64,000 nucleotides of DNA from Micropterus salmoides (lineage: Eukaryota; Chordata; Actinopteri; Centrarchiformes; Centrarchidae), in NCBI RefSeq assembly GCF_014851395.1, contig NW_024040040.1:15895000-15958999 (forward strand), written 5' to 3'. Shown here piece by piece: positions 24,501-36,649 of the stretch. The position numbers and the translations under genes were made by a program. Below the pieces are notes generated by a model. That model was not told where the DNA came from and did no database searches. It worked only from the letters and a program-made list of their open reading frames with translations. Numbering within the stretch: the first letter of the stretch is position 1; the number at the start of each line of letters is the position of its first letter.

Positions 24501-26835
24501 AATTTCATCCCCCAAAGGAGACATTCTCTTGTTGCTTGCCCCTTTCCACAGGGAGTGCAGAGCTGTGGAATACAGTGTTTGTTCCAAGGACACTTGAAAC
24601 CAAGCCGAGGACAGACTCCCGGCCTTCGTGAGCGCCTACCTGCAGGAGTTGGAGTTGAACTTTCTGCCCTGCCGCAGACATGACTGTGGGCTCTCTCTGC
24701 ACTGACACAGGCAGGTGTCGGGGTTAAGGGGCTGATTCCCGGGGCACTCCGCAGCGCACACGCAGCCACACAGCTCTTCATCCCACCGCTGGCCAATGGG
24801 GCACCACTTCCCCTCACCTTGACCTTCACACTGGCATTCGCCTGAGAGAAGAAAGAGTTTAACATAAACCGGGAAAGAAAAAAAACATAAAGGTAATTTA
24901 ATGAATTGCATTGTGTGACTCTCTCTGTGTTGTTGGGCTAAATGTTTGGCGGTCAGGTTCTGACTTGTAACTGTAGGTATTTGCATAAAGCCCTACTTCT
25001 CAAAACTTCCCTCTTTCTATGTTTATAATTTCTGGCTCGCTCTTGCCAACTTGCTTTCAGAATGACAGCCCTGAGCAGTTTGATGTATTTACAGTAAATA
25101 GATCCTTGGGAAACCAAGGCCAGATGTAGCTTAAGAAAAACATATATTTTTTGACACATATGTTGTAGTTTTGGCATCAGGCATGAGCACTGATTATGTA
25201 AATTGGGTGTTACACTTTGAGAACTCCAATGTTAGGACTCTGGTATCCCCTCCCATTCATTTGTTGTTTCTTCACATCTTCCCAACATTCCTGACGTGCA
25301 CTTGCCCGACTGCTCCAGGCAGTGGTCCAGGCTGTGTGGTTTTAGTTCTTTAGAACAGCATAATGTGAAAAAAATTCAATAACCCTCCTTACAGGTGTTG
25401 TGGTCCAGTTTCCAGCCTGGATTGCATCTGTCCTCAGTGAGTCCATTTCGACAGACGCACTCGCAGGTGGACTCATCCAGAACCCTGTTGGGCCCGCAGA
25501 GAGCCAGCAGACCTGAGTTCAGCGCCTCTGGAAGCCATATGGAAATTAAAAAATGGTATTTAATAGTTTTTCCAGCTTTGTTTTAGCTTTCTGTATCTCG
25601 AAAACTATGGAACTGCAAAATAGTTCATAGCCCCGAGAGGATGAATCCTACTAACTTTGGTGATCCCCTCATTTGTATTTCCAATCATTCAGACTACTTC
25701 CCAGTGGTATCTATTTTCAGTCTCTTCTTTAAAACAATGTCATAGATAAGGTTTGCCAGCTTATTATTAGAAAAAGAGTAGCTGGAGATAGGTAGAGGTA
25801 GGCACTGTAGTTTACTACATGATTGTACAAGTAAAATGCCACAAAGACACTTTCACTTCTCATGTTACAGTTGAATAAACATTCCCTCTGGGGGAAGTCG
25901 TTTCACATTGTTTCATTTGCCGCCCAGGCATCATCATCATCATCATAATCTGGCTTTGGTGGTGGAGTTTTTGAGAAGGCCTTTGAACCGAAATCTGGCT
26001 CACATCCCAAAACCTACTCAGTTTAGGTGTAGCCACATTTTGGATGACACTGCGTTCAGAGCTGGGAATTGTCAGTTCTGTTCACTCGTTCACAGGGCAG
26101 CAGGAGAACAAGATCTGCTTTTTAAACACACACTTTTAGAAATAAAAGCACATTTTTTTGTGTTTACATCATGTTTGTGCACTCAACACTGCAGGGGCTT
26201 TACACTACGAAGGGACCAGCTTGTGCAAGTTTCCATTGCTAGTAAACTCTGCAGCAGGTGGTTTGCCACTTCCATCAGTGAAATCACCTGGTGTTGTGTT
26301 TTTTTCAAGGTTTAAAGTCTGTGCTGTCTTGTATCAGATGTCCCACCTTGAACCTGCCGCACACCATCCACACTTGTGTGACTGCAGTATTTTACCCATG
26401 AGGTAAATCCTGTTTTTGTAATGCAACGTACTGTTTGATTTAGGTTTTGCATGTTGCTTGTTTGACATTGACTTTTAATGGCTAAAATTCTGTCACCGCT
26501 TTTTTAGCATTTAATGCTTATTTTTTATTTGTTAAAGTTTCAGACCAGGACCCGAAATGAGCCAAGGCCTGAAAAAACTTCCTGCTCTTTACATCTGACT
26601 TCCTCATTTAAATAAAGCAGTGTCCCCTCCTGTTTATTTTGAAGTGTTTTAGAGGCCTGAAGTGTGATCTTAACTAAATATGCAACAGCCACAGCAGAAA
26701 CGTAATCATTTTACCAACGTGACTCATGCACACTCACCAGTCTCTGAGTAGTTTATGGCGTCTGTAGGGACACACACACAGTTCATTGGATCCCATAATG
26801 ACCCCGAGGCACAGGGAACTTCGGGTGGGGAACAC

Positions 26836-26874
<39 letters not shown>

Positions 26875-29800
26875 TGCACACACATATTATAAATGCAGGA
26901 GAAATTACTGTTTGTAAATGCACACTCCTCACTCTCACTCACAGGTGATCTGTTGCGGCTCGTCTTATGATGGTGTGGAGTGGCCGCTTGGAGAGGCATT
27001 CGCACGAAGTGTGGTTGACGAAGGTTACCATGACGACGGAGCGATCCATCCTGGGCGGGGACAGTTCCATCAGCTGGCGAGGAGAAAGACGAAGTTTCAA
27101 GGTGGGCGAGTGTGTGATTGTTTACAAAACTGTCTAAAAAACCCTGGTATTACAAGTGTAGAAGCTGATGTAATGGTTGCAAGATTGTGCAACAGTGCAC
27201 GCCTGTGTATGGTATTGACTTGATGTCCAGTTGCAGCCAAAGGGCGTCCCGCCGCAGTAGGGTGGGTTTGTGATACACATGAGCTCATTACATAACTGGG
27301 TAGAGCAGTTTCTGTCCTCTTTCCTGAGGCAGTTTGAGGTGGAAGAGGAGAAAATATCACTTGTATAATGTGAGAAAGTGTTAAATAATGCAAGTGCTAA
27401 AATGTGTCTGACGTGGAATTAAACAGGGTAGATACAAGAAAGAAGGAAGGGAATCCAGCTGTACCGTCTTGTTGATGAGCGTGTGACTTGTGTTCGTGCA
27501 GTAGAAGGCCTCGTTTGTGCAGCATCCGCCACATCGATGCAGCGCCACACAGCGAGGGAGGTAGAATTGACTGGTGGATTCTGGGTATTCTTTGGCGACC
27601 TCAACACACACCTCTCTGGGCTGGCATGAGGTCCGCTGGATCTCCTCTAGGATGACTGAAAACATGTGTGATTAAGCAACAGGATTTTATTTGCTGACAC
27701 TCTGAATCCGAATACAAGAGAGCTTTTTGGGTTATTAGTGGTTTTGGGATCATCAAACTCTCCAATAATGGATCTAGTTTTCATTTTTCAGTCTTTTTTC
27801 CAACTTTTCTCATTTTTATTTTTTTATTTACCACCTGTTTTTGTCTGTCTCTAGTGCAATGAAATCTGTGTGGCTGTACACTCTAGTGTTTAAATATGAG
27901 ATCTTAGATCTAAACAGTTTTTCACTAAGAGCTTGATTGTTGCACCTTGCATTCAAATGTCTTTTCTCAGAAACCACTAGTTTGCTCTAAATTCAAGCAA
28001 TGGCAACTGAAATCTTGTACGAAGTATCTCTATGTTTACCTCCCAAAGTCCCGTCCACTTTGTAAAGAGGCTCCTCCCTCGGCTGACCCCACAGATCCTC
28101 ATCGTTAGAGTGGACTAAAGGGCTTGCTGAGGAGCTGGAAAAAGAAGGGGAAGAGGAGGAAGAGGAGGCATGCCATGATTTCTTCCTCAGGCAGTTCTGC
28201 AGCAAACTGTATTCGGGGTATATAAGCTGCAAAAGCTGATCCACACTCGTCACTGTCTTTAAACTGGGCTGGTCATCTGAGAACGCTGGAGCCTGGAAGA
28301 CAGGGAAAAAAACATATAGACTTTTCTTCATATGATGCCACAAAGCGTCACCAAGAAGAGAAAAATTAAGGAAAAGTTAAAAGTTAAGGAGATAATATTT
28401 TCAGAGTTCGTTTTTTTTGACGGAAAACTATTACATGCTGTAGAATTTAAAGTGTCAGCATTGCTGGTTTGAGCTGGATAAACAGTGAATACCTCAGCTA
28501 CTAATGTGTTGTAACATGTTGCTGTTGGCTACTGTTACTTATTATGGGTACATGTGTCCTCTCCTCACCTACACACACACACACACACACACAGATAGTT
28601 GCGTTCAAGTACACAAGAAAGCTGAGTGTGATTTTTCTTAATGCTATTCTTTCACTATTACTGCCTTTTTTTGGGGCACCCTTTCATAGCAGTTCTCTCT
28701 GCACTCTGCATTTTAAACGTCACCTAAGGCAATGTGATAAAAATTTGATTACCTGCCCTGCTGTTAATTCTTCCTCCTGGGAGCGAGGGTGGTTGTTTAG
28801 TTTCCCAGGCTGAGCAGGGGCAAACTGGTACAGCTGGCATTACCAAAACAGAAACCAGATCTCTGTTGTTATCAGTCTTTTCCATTTATCTTTCTCTCTC
28901 TCTCTCACTCACTCTCTCTCTGCCCCCCTCCCTTTCTGTTTCTTTCCATCCATCTCATTTTCTTCCTCCCCTTTCTGTTTGTGCCTCACACAAATGTACA
29001 CTGTGGTGCGTGCACTGGGGAGCTAAAAGCTAACATCAGCATGCTCACAATGGCAGTGCTAACATGCTAATATAGGAGGTATATTGTTTACCATGTTAAC
29101 CATCTGATGGGAACAGTAATTATTTAGTCATAAAACAAAGCTATAAACAAAATAAGCTTTTGACGGGGGGCATGAATCCGAATTAATGTTTGCACCAAAT
29201 TTCATGACAATCCATCTGATAGTTGTTGAGATTAGTCCGTGATTTAGTCCGTGTTAATAGGTTTGGTTTTGTGTTCTGTGTTCTGTAAGCTTTATTTGAT
29301 CTTGTCATGTTTGGGGTTTTGTAGCTTAATCTAGTCTTTTGTTCATTCGCATGTTGAAGTTTCTTAATCTGTCTTGTCTCCTATCTTAGTTCTTAGTCCT
29401 GCGTTTTAGTTGTTAGTTGTGTGCTTTAGTTCATGTTTAGTGTTTTTCCTAGTCTGTGTACTTCTATGTTTTATTATTTTGGTCTGTGTCTTATATCCTT
29501 TGTCCTTAGTCTTATGTCTCCATGTTTTAGTGTAGGCCTCCTGTTTGGGCCGGACTCTGTCCATGCCATGATTTTGCAGTCTTTCCATGTTTTGTGTTTT
29601 ACTTTGGTAGATCTGTCCTCATGTGTTCCGGAGTACTTTACTTCCTGTTTTATTTTGTAATCTTCTGTGCCGGGTGTTCTTGTCTAGCTTTGTTCCTGTT
29701 GTTGATTACCTGATGTGTTTCAGCTGTGCTTCCCTCCCTGCTCGTTTGCCTGTGTATATATTGTCCTCAGTTGTGTTCAGTGTTTGTGATGTCCTTGTAT

Positions 29801-32757
29801 GTGCTGAGTGTTCTGTCCCGTCCTGGCGGGGTTTTTTTTGGATAACTTTGTGGATTGTATCTGTTCTTGGATTCCTCCTTTGGATTAAGTTTTGTTTGAA
29901 CATTTGCTGCTGTACTCCCAGCGTAAAGCTGCTTAGTTTTTGTTTTAATAAATCTTGCAAACACCTTGCCTACAGTCTGCATTTGGGTCCACACCTCAGT
30001 TCCCCACTTCTGCACTCAACTGCCTATTACAGAGATATTTCACCCAAAACCACAGTGGTGCTGCAGGAAAAGTAATGAGTCCATCCAGTAGCTGCTAGCA
30101 TGGACAAAAAATAGTGGCCCATTCGGTACATTTTTCATTCTCCTCATCCTCCTTTTTTAGACAAAAATGGCTTTCAGGTGATGTAACCCTGCCATTGTCT
30201 ATTTCGACAATGGTTATAAACAGCTGAATGCATTGAATTTTAGTCAACATGTCGCCTAACAAAGTTCTTTAACAGCCCAGCTAAAAACAACATGATCTTG
30301 ACGTTACTCCTGACAAAGACAGTGACTTGCCTTTGAACGTAGGTTGTTTTACTTTTGCTGGCTAAGTCATAGCTTCACAAATATAATCCAGCTTTACAGT
30401 TAGAATGATTTGGAGTAGAACACAAAGTTGCCAGTATATTTACCTTTACTTGTAACATTTTTGATCTACACACCTAGTTTTCCAGGAGAATCTTCTCTTT
30501 GGCCAGGTTTTAGTATTTGAGCTCAGCCAATTTACCACTGAAGCCTTCATATCACTGTCACACGGCTGTTGTAGTTTAGAGACATGACTAAAAATACATG
30601 TACAAGTGTAACAATACAATTTCAATAGAAGAAAAACCATGACAAAGTCCATTCTTCCATCCTTCCCAGATTTTCTTTTTCTTTTCTCTCGGTCTCTCTC
30701 ATTTGTGTTAAGTGATCACATGACATGAGGTCATCACTGTGGGACTGAGGTCATGACGGACGAATGGCCAGTGCTGTGGAATTGTTTGAACTGCTGGCAC
30801 ACAGACACATGCGCATGTACACACCCATGCTTTTGTCACTCCCTCTGTCTTCCAGTATAAAGATCTTCTGTCTGAAGCAATTGTTACTCACTGCTTTTAC
30901 AGATGTTGACAAGGAAGCTTTTAACTTAACCACAGAGACACTTCCACAGAAAAACCCATCAGTCAGAAGTGCCGAAGAAGAGCTGGCACCAAATAATTTC
31001 CTGGCTGACACATAAACAGCATTTACAGATCATGTCATTTACACAGAACTGTGCTATTGTTTGAAATGACATCACAGAAAACAGGCTGTAACTGTAAAAA
31101 AAAAAAGAAAAAAAAGAAAAAAAAAAGAAAAAAGGAAACATGTTTGGCACTACTTGTATAAGCTGGGACTAAAATGAGACTCACTTTAATTGCTTTAATG
31201 GTCAATCAGATTGATTGCGTTACTACTTGAAGGCAGTTAATTTAGTTCATTATAATAATGATAATTTGCTTTATTAAAATGTATATTAAGTGTATGTGTA
31301 AGGAAATACCTGTTAACGGGATTAACACCATAAGCCATCTTAAAGATAGCGGGATGAACACATTGGACAAATGTGGTTATTGACCGTAGCAGAAGTCAGC
31401 CTATATCTAAGCTTCCCTGTTGTATCACTGGTCAACTCAAGAAAATAATATCCTTTCTCCACAGCAGTCAGGCTTTAAACCTGCTTGTAACAGAATAACT
31501 TCTGCAGCTGGTGTTGTGGATAACTCACTTAGTGTCAAGCAACATTGTGCTGCACTCTTTGCAGATCTGTCCAAGGCTTTTGATACTGTTGAACATAATA
31601 TTTAGCTAAATAAGCTGCTGTTCCATTGGTTCTGATGATTCTGCTTACACCTGGTTCACATTATATCTGTCTGGTTTGGGCTATTGTTGCAGATAGTGTG
31701 AAATCAAGTCAATGGTGTCCCACAAGGATCAACATTTAGTCCCTTGCTATGTACTCTATACATATATATACATATTTATTTTCAACTGAGCATTACAATG
31801 TCTGTTTTTATGCTGACGATACCATCTTGTATGCCATCAGCTCTACTGCAAAACAGGTTACAGTCTGCTTAACCACCTCCTCACGTCTTTTATTAATTTA
31901 AAGCTTGTTCTAAACTCAAAAAAAAGGAAATTTACATTTCACAAGAGCACAGAGCTTTGATATTCCCTCTCCGAGCTGTACTCCTGATGTAAACCTAATA
32001 GCTATATCACAACATTATAAATGTTTGTTTAGTTATATGGAAGATTGCTCTACAAAACTCTCACTGAAAAACTAAAAATTTGAATTGGATTCTTATAACG
32101 GAATAATGCTATGCTAATGTTACAAAAACCACCATGTAACACTCTATCCTCTCTACATTGGATTATAGAGATATTCTGTGTGCTCATGCAGCCGCCATAA
32201 ACCCCTGAGGGGATCATTGTGTAAATGAATTGTCTCAAGATGTTGAATATGCCTACTTTGTTTGTCTGGTCCCTCTTGATCTCAATGAGACGTCCTGAAT
32301 GAACAGAGCTTTACTTTACTTGGCATTCTTCCAAAAACATAATGAGAGCAGAAGCTGCTCCAAAATATCACATAGGGGTTCATTTGTGTTGAGATTGGGG
32401 GACTTCTTTCATACCTTGTGCCTTGTATGGAAGCATCTGCATTTAAAAAAAATCTCTCTCCACTAATTTATTCAAATTTCTTTTGACAGATTTGAATATG
32501 TCACATGTTTGTAACCAGTAGTAGACACTCATTTAAAAGCTGTAGAAGTTGGTGAAAATCCTCAGGAGTTTGGTCTAAAGCCATGTTTCACAGCAGTATT
32601 TGAGTTCAGGCCAAGCACACGTTTATATAGATGATGGAGAAATGAAATGTCTCACCTCTGTGCCCATGTCTCCAGTTTGGTAATAGTCCGGATAGTCTTG
32701 TCCTGAGCACAAATTGCTGATATTAAGAATCCATAGGAGCAAAGCTGGCATCCACAT
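21503..32757 (-). CDS. vegfc: Vascular endothelial growth factor C precursor
   Basis: VEGF-C is a secreted, proteolytically processed ligand of VEGFR3 that drives lymphatic growth. Coding exons in transcript order are 32656-32757, 28040-28292, 27465-27655, 26943-27073, 26738-26835, 25393-25527, 24640-24841 and 21503-21614. All have GT/AG sites and matching phases, giving 407 residues. Seen: an N-terminal signal peptide (MWMPALLLWILNISNLCSG); a propeptide with VDQLLQLIYPEYSLLQNCLR; the cystine-knot domain with CQPREVCVEVAKE, CVALHRCGGCC and NHTSCEC; a dibasic cleavage site HTIIRR; then C-terminal silk-like repeats of the CX10CXCXC type, for example CGPNRVLDESTCECVC and CPGNQPLNPDTCLCQC. The end CQCIPNYMRPEWN matches VEGF-C rather than VEGF-D. 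A serine-rich insertion occurs in exon 2. N-glycosylation motifs: NTS, NKT, NHT. Confidence 0.94.
26838..26870. repeat. (AC)n microsatellite forming a splice acceptor tract
   Basis: About 16 AC units (TG on the gene strand) lie immediately upstream of vegfc exon 5. The TAG at its end is the acceptor, so the repeat replaces an ordinary pyrimidine tract. Confidence 0.9.
28571..28593. repeat. (AC)n microsatellite
   Basis: A perfect AC run in the first intron of vegfc. Confidence 0.9.
29200..30010. repeat. Dispersed repeat, strongly T/G-biased, possibly retroelement-derived
   Basis: In the first intron of vegfc, about 800 bases on the plus strand are unusually rich in T and TGT and poor in A, unlike the flanks. 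They end in AATAAATCTTGCAAAC followed by a CTGCATTTGGGTCC motif that I recognise from common fish interspersed repeats, perhaps LTR-like. A long open frame (29623-30075) reflects the base bias and has no recognisable domain. Class and borders are uncertain. Confidence 0.4.
31395..32480 (+). pseudogene. Decayed non-LTR retrotransposon (LINE) reverse transcriptase fragment
   Basis: The plus strand encodes scattered reverse transcriptase motifs in several frames: LSPQQSGFKPA, then ALFADLSKAFDTVEHNI, a GVPQGS-like block, FYADDTILYAIS with the catalytic YADD, and later a DYRDILCAHAAAINP segment. Stops and frameshifts separate them, so it is a fossil. No terminal structure or endonuclease part was found. 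It lies antisense inside the first intron of vegfc. Confidence 0.8.
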
Positions 32758-35700
32758 AGTGAGGAGATGGAGAGGAGAGAAGATATCAGGACAGAGGAGG
32801 AGGAAGTGAGTGAATTTAAATCTGGATGTAAAGGGAAAGAAAAGGAAGGAGAAGAGGAAGGTAGACGAGTCTGAGGTGAAGAGGAGGAAAAGGAGGAGCA
32901 GGAGGGTATCACAGACTCGGCAGGTATCTCTTTGCTCCTCTCTTCATTCTATCCTGGGACGAAGTTGCTCTTCTGGCTCAGGTTGTTTGAATTTGGGAGA
33001 CCAGCTGAATAAAACATGATGAGGAAGTCGTCAAACCCAGCTCCGTTTTCTGTCACTTCAGAGGAAGTCTCTCCTCCTGTCTTGCTGCGCCTCCATTCTC
33101 ACTGCAAATTTGATGTCAGGTGTCTGTTCACTTCTTCAGATTTGTCTCTGTTTGCTCTTTTATCCCTTCAGTGTTTCTTCTCTCTGCGTCTTTCTTGACC
33201 GTCAACATGTTTTATTCCTCACTCTCCGTCTTTTATTTGCAGACTCTCCCATGTATGTCCCTTTTTCTTTCCAGACTCGGTTGTCCTCCTCAGCCTCTTC
33301 TCCTCGCCCTTCACTCTTGTGCACCTCCTCGCGTTTCTTTATCTATATTTTCTCTTTACACAACAGCTGTGCTCTTCCCTCCCTCTGTCTCCCTCCCTCT
33401 CTCTCAGATTATTGCTGCCTCTTTATCTGTCTCCTGTTTCTTCTTCAGAAACCTCCGGGGCAAAGCTCTCTGTCTGTCTCGCACTCACTCTTTTTTTTTG
33501 CCGCTTTCTAAATCTGTCACAACTTTTTCTGTCAGGCTCCTGATCCTTACAAAAGCATCAAAGAGAGAGAGAGAGAGAGAGAAAAAAAAGAGGAAGAGCT
33601 AATTCCAAATCCTGCTCCCGAATGGAGTTTTATAAAGCAAGCAGGAGGTTTAAAAGAAAAGTGTCCAGCTTTTGGTATTAAGTTCTTGTCCAAACACAGT
33701 GAATGTGCGTCCTGCTCATAGACCTCCTTGTGGAGTGAATGGGAAAAAATACAAGAATGGAAGGATTGTATCTTGTGGGCGGAGTGAAGGATTTGAAAGA
33801 GATGATTCGTGCATTATAGCTATATAAATACACTACACCCCCCCAACCCCCCACTAGAAATTGCAGGCTATACAGTGTCTGGCACTGACACACTCTCTCT
33901 TAACACATGCCATTATTCTCTTTTTATGTGATTTAACTTTACTGGAGAGGTTATTTTTGCCCCAAATTTTCAGAGACATTCTCTCAGACAAAAAAAAACC
34001 CCAGGTCCAGCCTGTCAGGTTATTACTTATCACTCTTCCCTTTCTAACACATTCGTTATCTTTGTCCTTCCATCTTTGTAATCCCTCATAATGGGAGCAG
34101 CTGCCGGCGAGACTTTAAAAAATGTGTGTGTTCAGTGGCAGCCCAGCAGTGATGAATGTGTGACTTACTTAACTACAGCTCTAAGTGCCTTTTTATGAGC
34201 TGCTAATACCTTTGCTGTCTCTCTCCCTCTGCGCTTGCTGCTTTATGTCAGCTTCCCCCTCCGATTCCTGCTGCTTTCTCTTCACCTCAGTAAGCGCTAT
34301 TTCAATGTCAAGACTGTGTGTGCATGCGTGTGTGTGTGAGAGAGAGAGAGACAGAAAAAAAGCCACAAATTGAGCACACACCTGCAGCTTCAGACACCTT
34401 TTCTGCCTTTACTCCTTTACACTCTCATCGAGCTCCATCCTTGTCTTTTTTCCCTCCCCCCTCTCACCCCTGTTCTTGCTCTTTGTCCCTCTGGTTTGGC
34501 CGTTCAAGGTCCTAAAAATGACAAACTTTGCATACCTCCCTAACTATACTGCCCCAAGGCTGCGGGCATGTGTGTCTGCGTGTCATGGAGGATGAGGAGG
34601 GGAGGGTAAGAAGGGGTGAACAGCAGAAGGGTCTTACTTCTCTGACTAAATTATGTTTTTCCTCTCCCAGGGCAAAGTAGTTACCGACAACTGCAACATA
34701 AATTATGGGAAGACAGACAGACGTGAAAAGACGACAACGAAGAAGAGGAGAGACAGGAGGCCGACGAGGAGGAGGAGGGAGAAAGGTGTGTCTGGGAAAC
34801 GCTCGACTGGAAAACATCCGATTTTTGGGCCAGTCACTGCCAGCCTTTTCGAGGATTAAAGACGCACACCCCCGCACACACATGCACGCACACGGTGGCA
34901 AGTGTCTGCTTGCAGTACGCTTTATGTGTTGAAATCCATGCAACCAAATTCCACATTCCAGTCATTGCTTTCTCCATTTCATCATGGTAGCTCGGAGCAC
35001 AGGATTACAGACGATAAAGATGGACGTTTATCAGTTTGTAACGCCAGGCCTTATCTTGTTCAACAGAAGTCTATGATGTTTTTGAAGGTCAAAATGTTTA
35101 CGTTTAAAATGAGAAAGCAGATCACCTTGCACTTGGAAATTAACTCTGATGATGTAGGAGGTGGCATTTGGTTTATCCGTGTAAGAGGAAAGGATTAGCC
35201 GTTTCCATGGGGGCTAAAGGGGGAATTTAAACCTCGCTGATTAAATATTTATTGACCATGATCCTGACAACAAACCGAACACAACTAAACCATGAGCAAA
35301 AGCCAAGTTATGGAAAGTCTAAAATAATAAAATAAAATGGCATAATTTGTTGTAAAAGAGACACATCTTTTCTTTCCTATTCAGCTTATCTTGCATCCTC
35401 TTGGGTGGTCTTCACCCCCGGGCTTACAGGGCGTTTTTCCTTTAAAATGATTCTGTCACCTGTCAATAACCAAGTGAAACTGCTTTTAATACAGGTGCAC
35501 ACCTTGGAAAATGTGACACATTATAGCTGTCTTGAATTGTCTTATTGGAATGCACTGTTAATACAGTCCTAACACAAAAAGGTTTGGAAAAAGCTAGATG
35601 AAGTTGTAAACTGTGATAACTGCTTTCATTCCCAGAAATCAGTGTTTTGTTTGTGAAACAGCTGCCATGTCTGTGACAGATGAAATATATGAACCTGCTC

Positions 35701-36649
35701 AAAATCCAGTTAATCTAACTGAGACTGGTTGCTCTCATAGTTACAGCTGAAATATTTGAGGCCCATATCAGATTTTTCACAGCAGACTGAATAAATAAAA
35801 TAATTTTTGTGTTAAATCATCGCAGTTGTGATGCAATCATCACAGCTTGAAATTTCAGGCCACTTATTAAAACAGGAACGTCAAGGTTAGCAGTGCATTT
35901 ATGACAACTAGGAATTGTTTCTGAATAGTAAAAATCCATTTGAACGACCCACCAACTCCAACTTAACAGGTCTGAACTGGAAAGGGAGAGCTCTTCTCTG
36001 TTCTCTGTGATGTAATACAAACGCAAAGACTGTTACATCAGCGGGGAAACCGTACCATGCAGTGTTAATGACAATTATTTTTTCTATTTTTCTTAGTGCT
36101 CATATTTACCCAACATTAACATATTTATTTCTAATTAATTATATTATACTGTATGTTCCTAAAACTACAGGCTTTTAAAGGATGTTTTATTGACCAAGTG
36201 CTATAAAGGTTTAAAGTACATCTCAAACAATACTTACTTCAGTTCTGCATTATAGAAAATAAAACAAAATATACAAACTGCTTTGGAAAATATATTTAAT
36301 TATATTTCAACCATGAGCCGCGACTCTGTGACAACAGACCTGAAATATTCAGTCACACATCCAACCCACAGCAGTGGATTTAGTTCAGATAACAAACACC
36401 TGAACAACACAAGGAACATTAACTGTCGCTTAGTTTCTCCCTTATCCCAGCTGTCCTTGCTCGGCGTCATGCTGCTCCTCTGACTTGACATCCTGTGCCC
36501 AGCAGTAGATACAGTGGCCTTTGCACCAGACAGTCCACAAAGCAGTGCCATTGTACTCCATAACTGTGGAAAACTGCTTCCTCTTTTTTTGAGTGTCTGC
36601 TGCAGTTTACAGCAGTAGTGGCGTCCTCTGCTATTGAGCTGATGCTGAC
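32758..36649. other. Upstream region of vegfc and intergenic DNA; no gene seen
   Basis: The first few hundred bases upstream of the vegfc start are purine-rich on the plus strand (pyrimidine-rich on the gene strand) and should hold the 5'UTR and promoter. The rest contains C/T-rich tracts and a GA run at 33561-33582. No coding region with conserved features was found on either strand. The many short ORFs at 33.1-34.9 kb are by-products of low-complexity sequence. Confidence 0.5.
33561..33582. repeat. (AG)n microsatellite
   Basis: A pure AG run followed by an A-rich stretch, upstream of vegfc. Confidence 0.9.

Noticed and set aside
26838..26870. CRISPR-like or regulatory array from repeated AC motifs
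   Set aside because: It is a plain dinucleotide microsatellite without spacers.
29623..30075. Plus-strand ORF of 150 codons in vegfc intron 1
   Set aside because: It is Cys/Leu/Val/Phe-rich because of T/G bias, has no recognised domain and lies in a probable repeat.
21503..32757. VEGF-D as the identity of the growth factor gene
   Set aside because: The LIYPEYSLLQNCLR block, the CPGNQPLNPDTCLCQC repeat and the CQCIPNYMRPEWN end follow VEGF-C; VEGF-D lacks this terminal segment.
33110..33602. Overlapping plus-strand ORFs up to 160 codons
   Set aside because: The sequence is C/T-rich low-complexity; three frames are open at once and the peptides are Ser/Leu/Phe-rich with no domain. This is composition, not coding.
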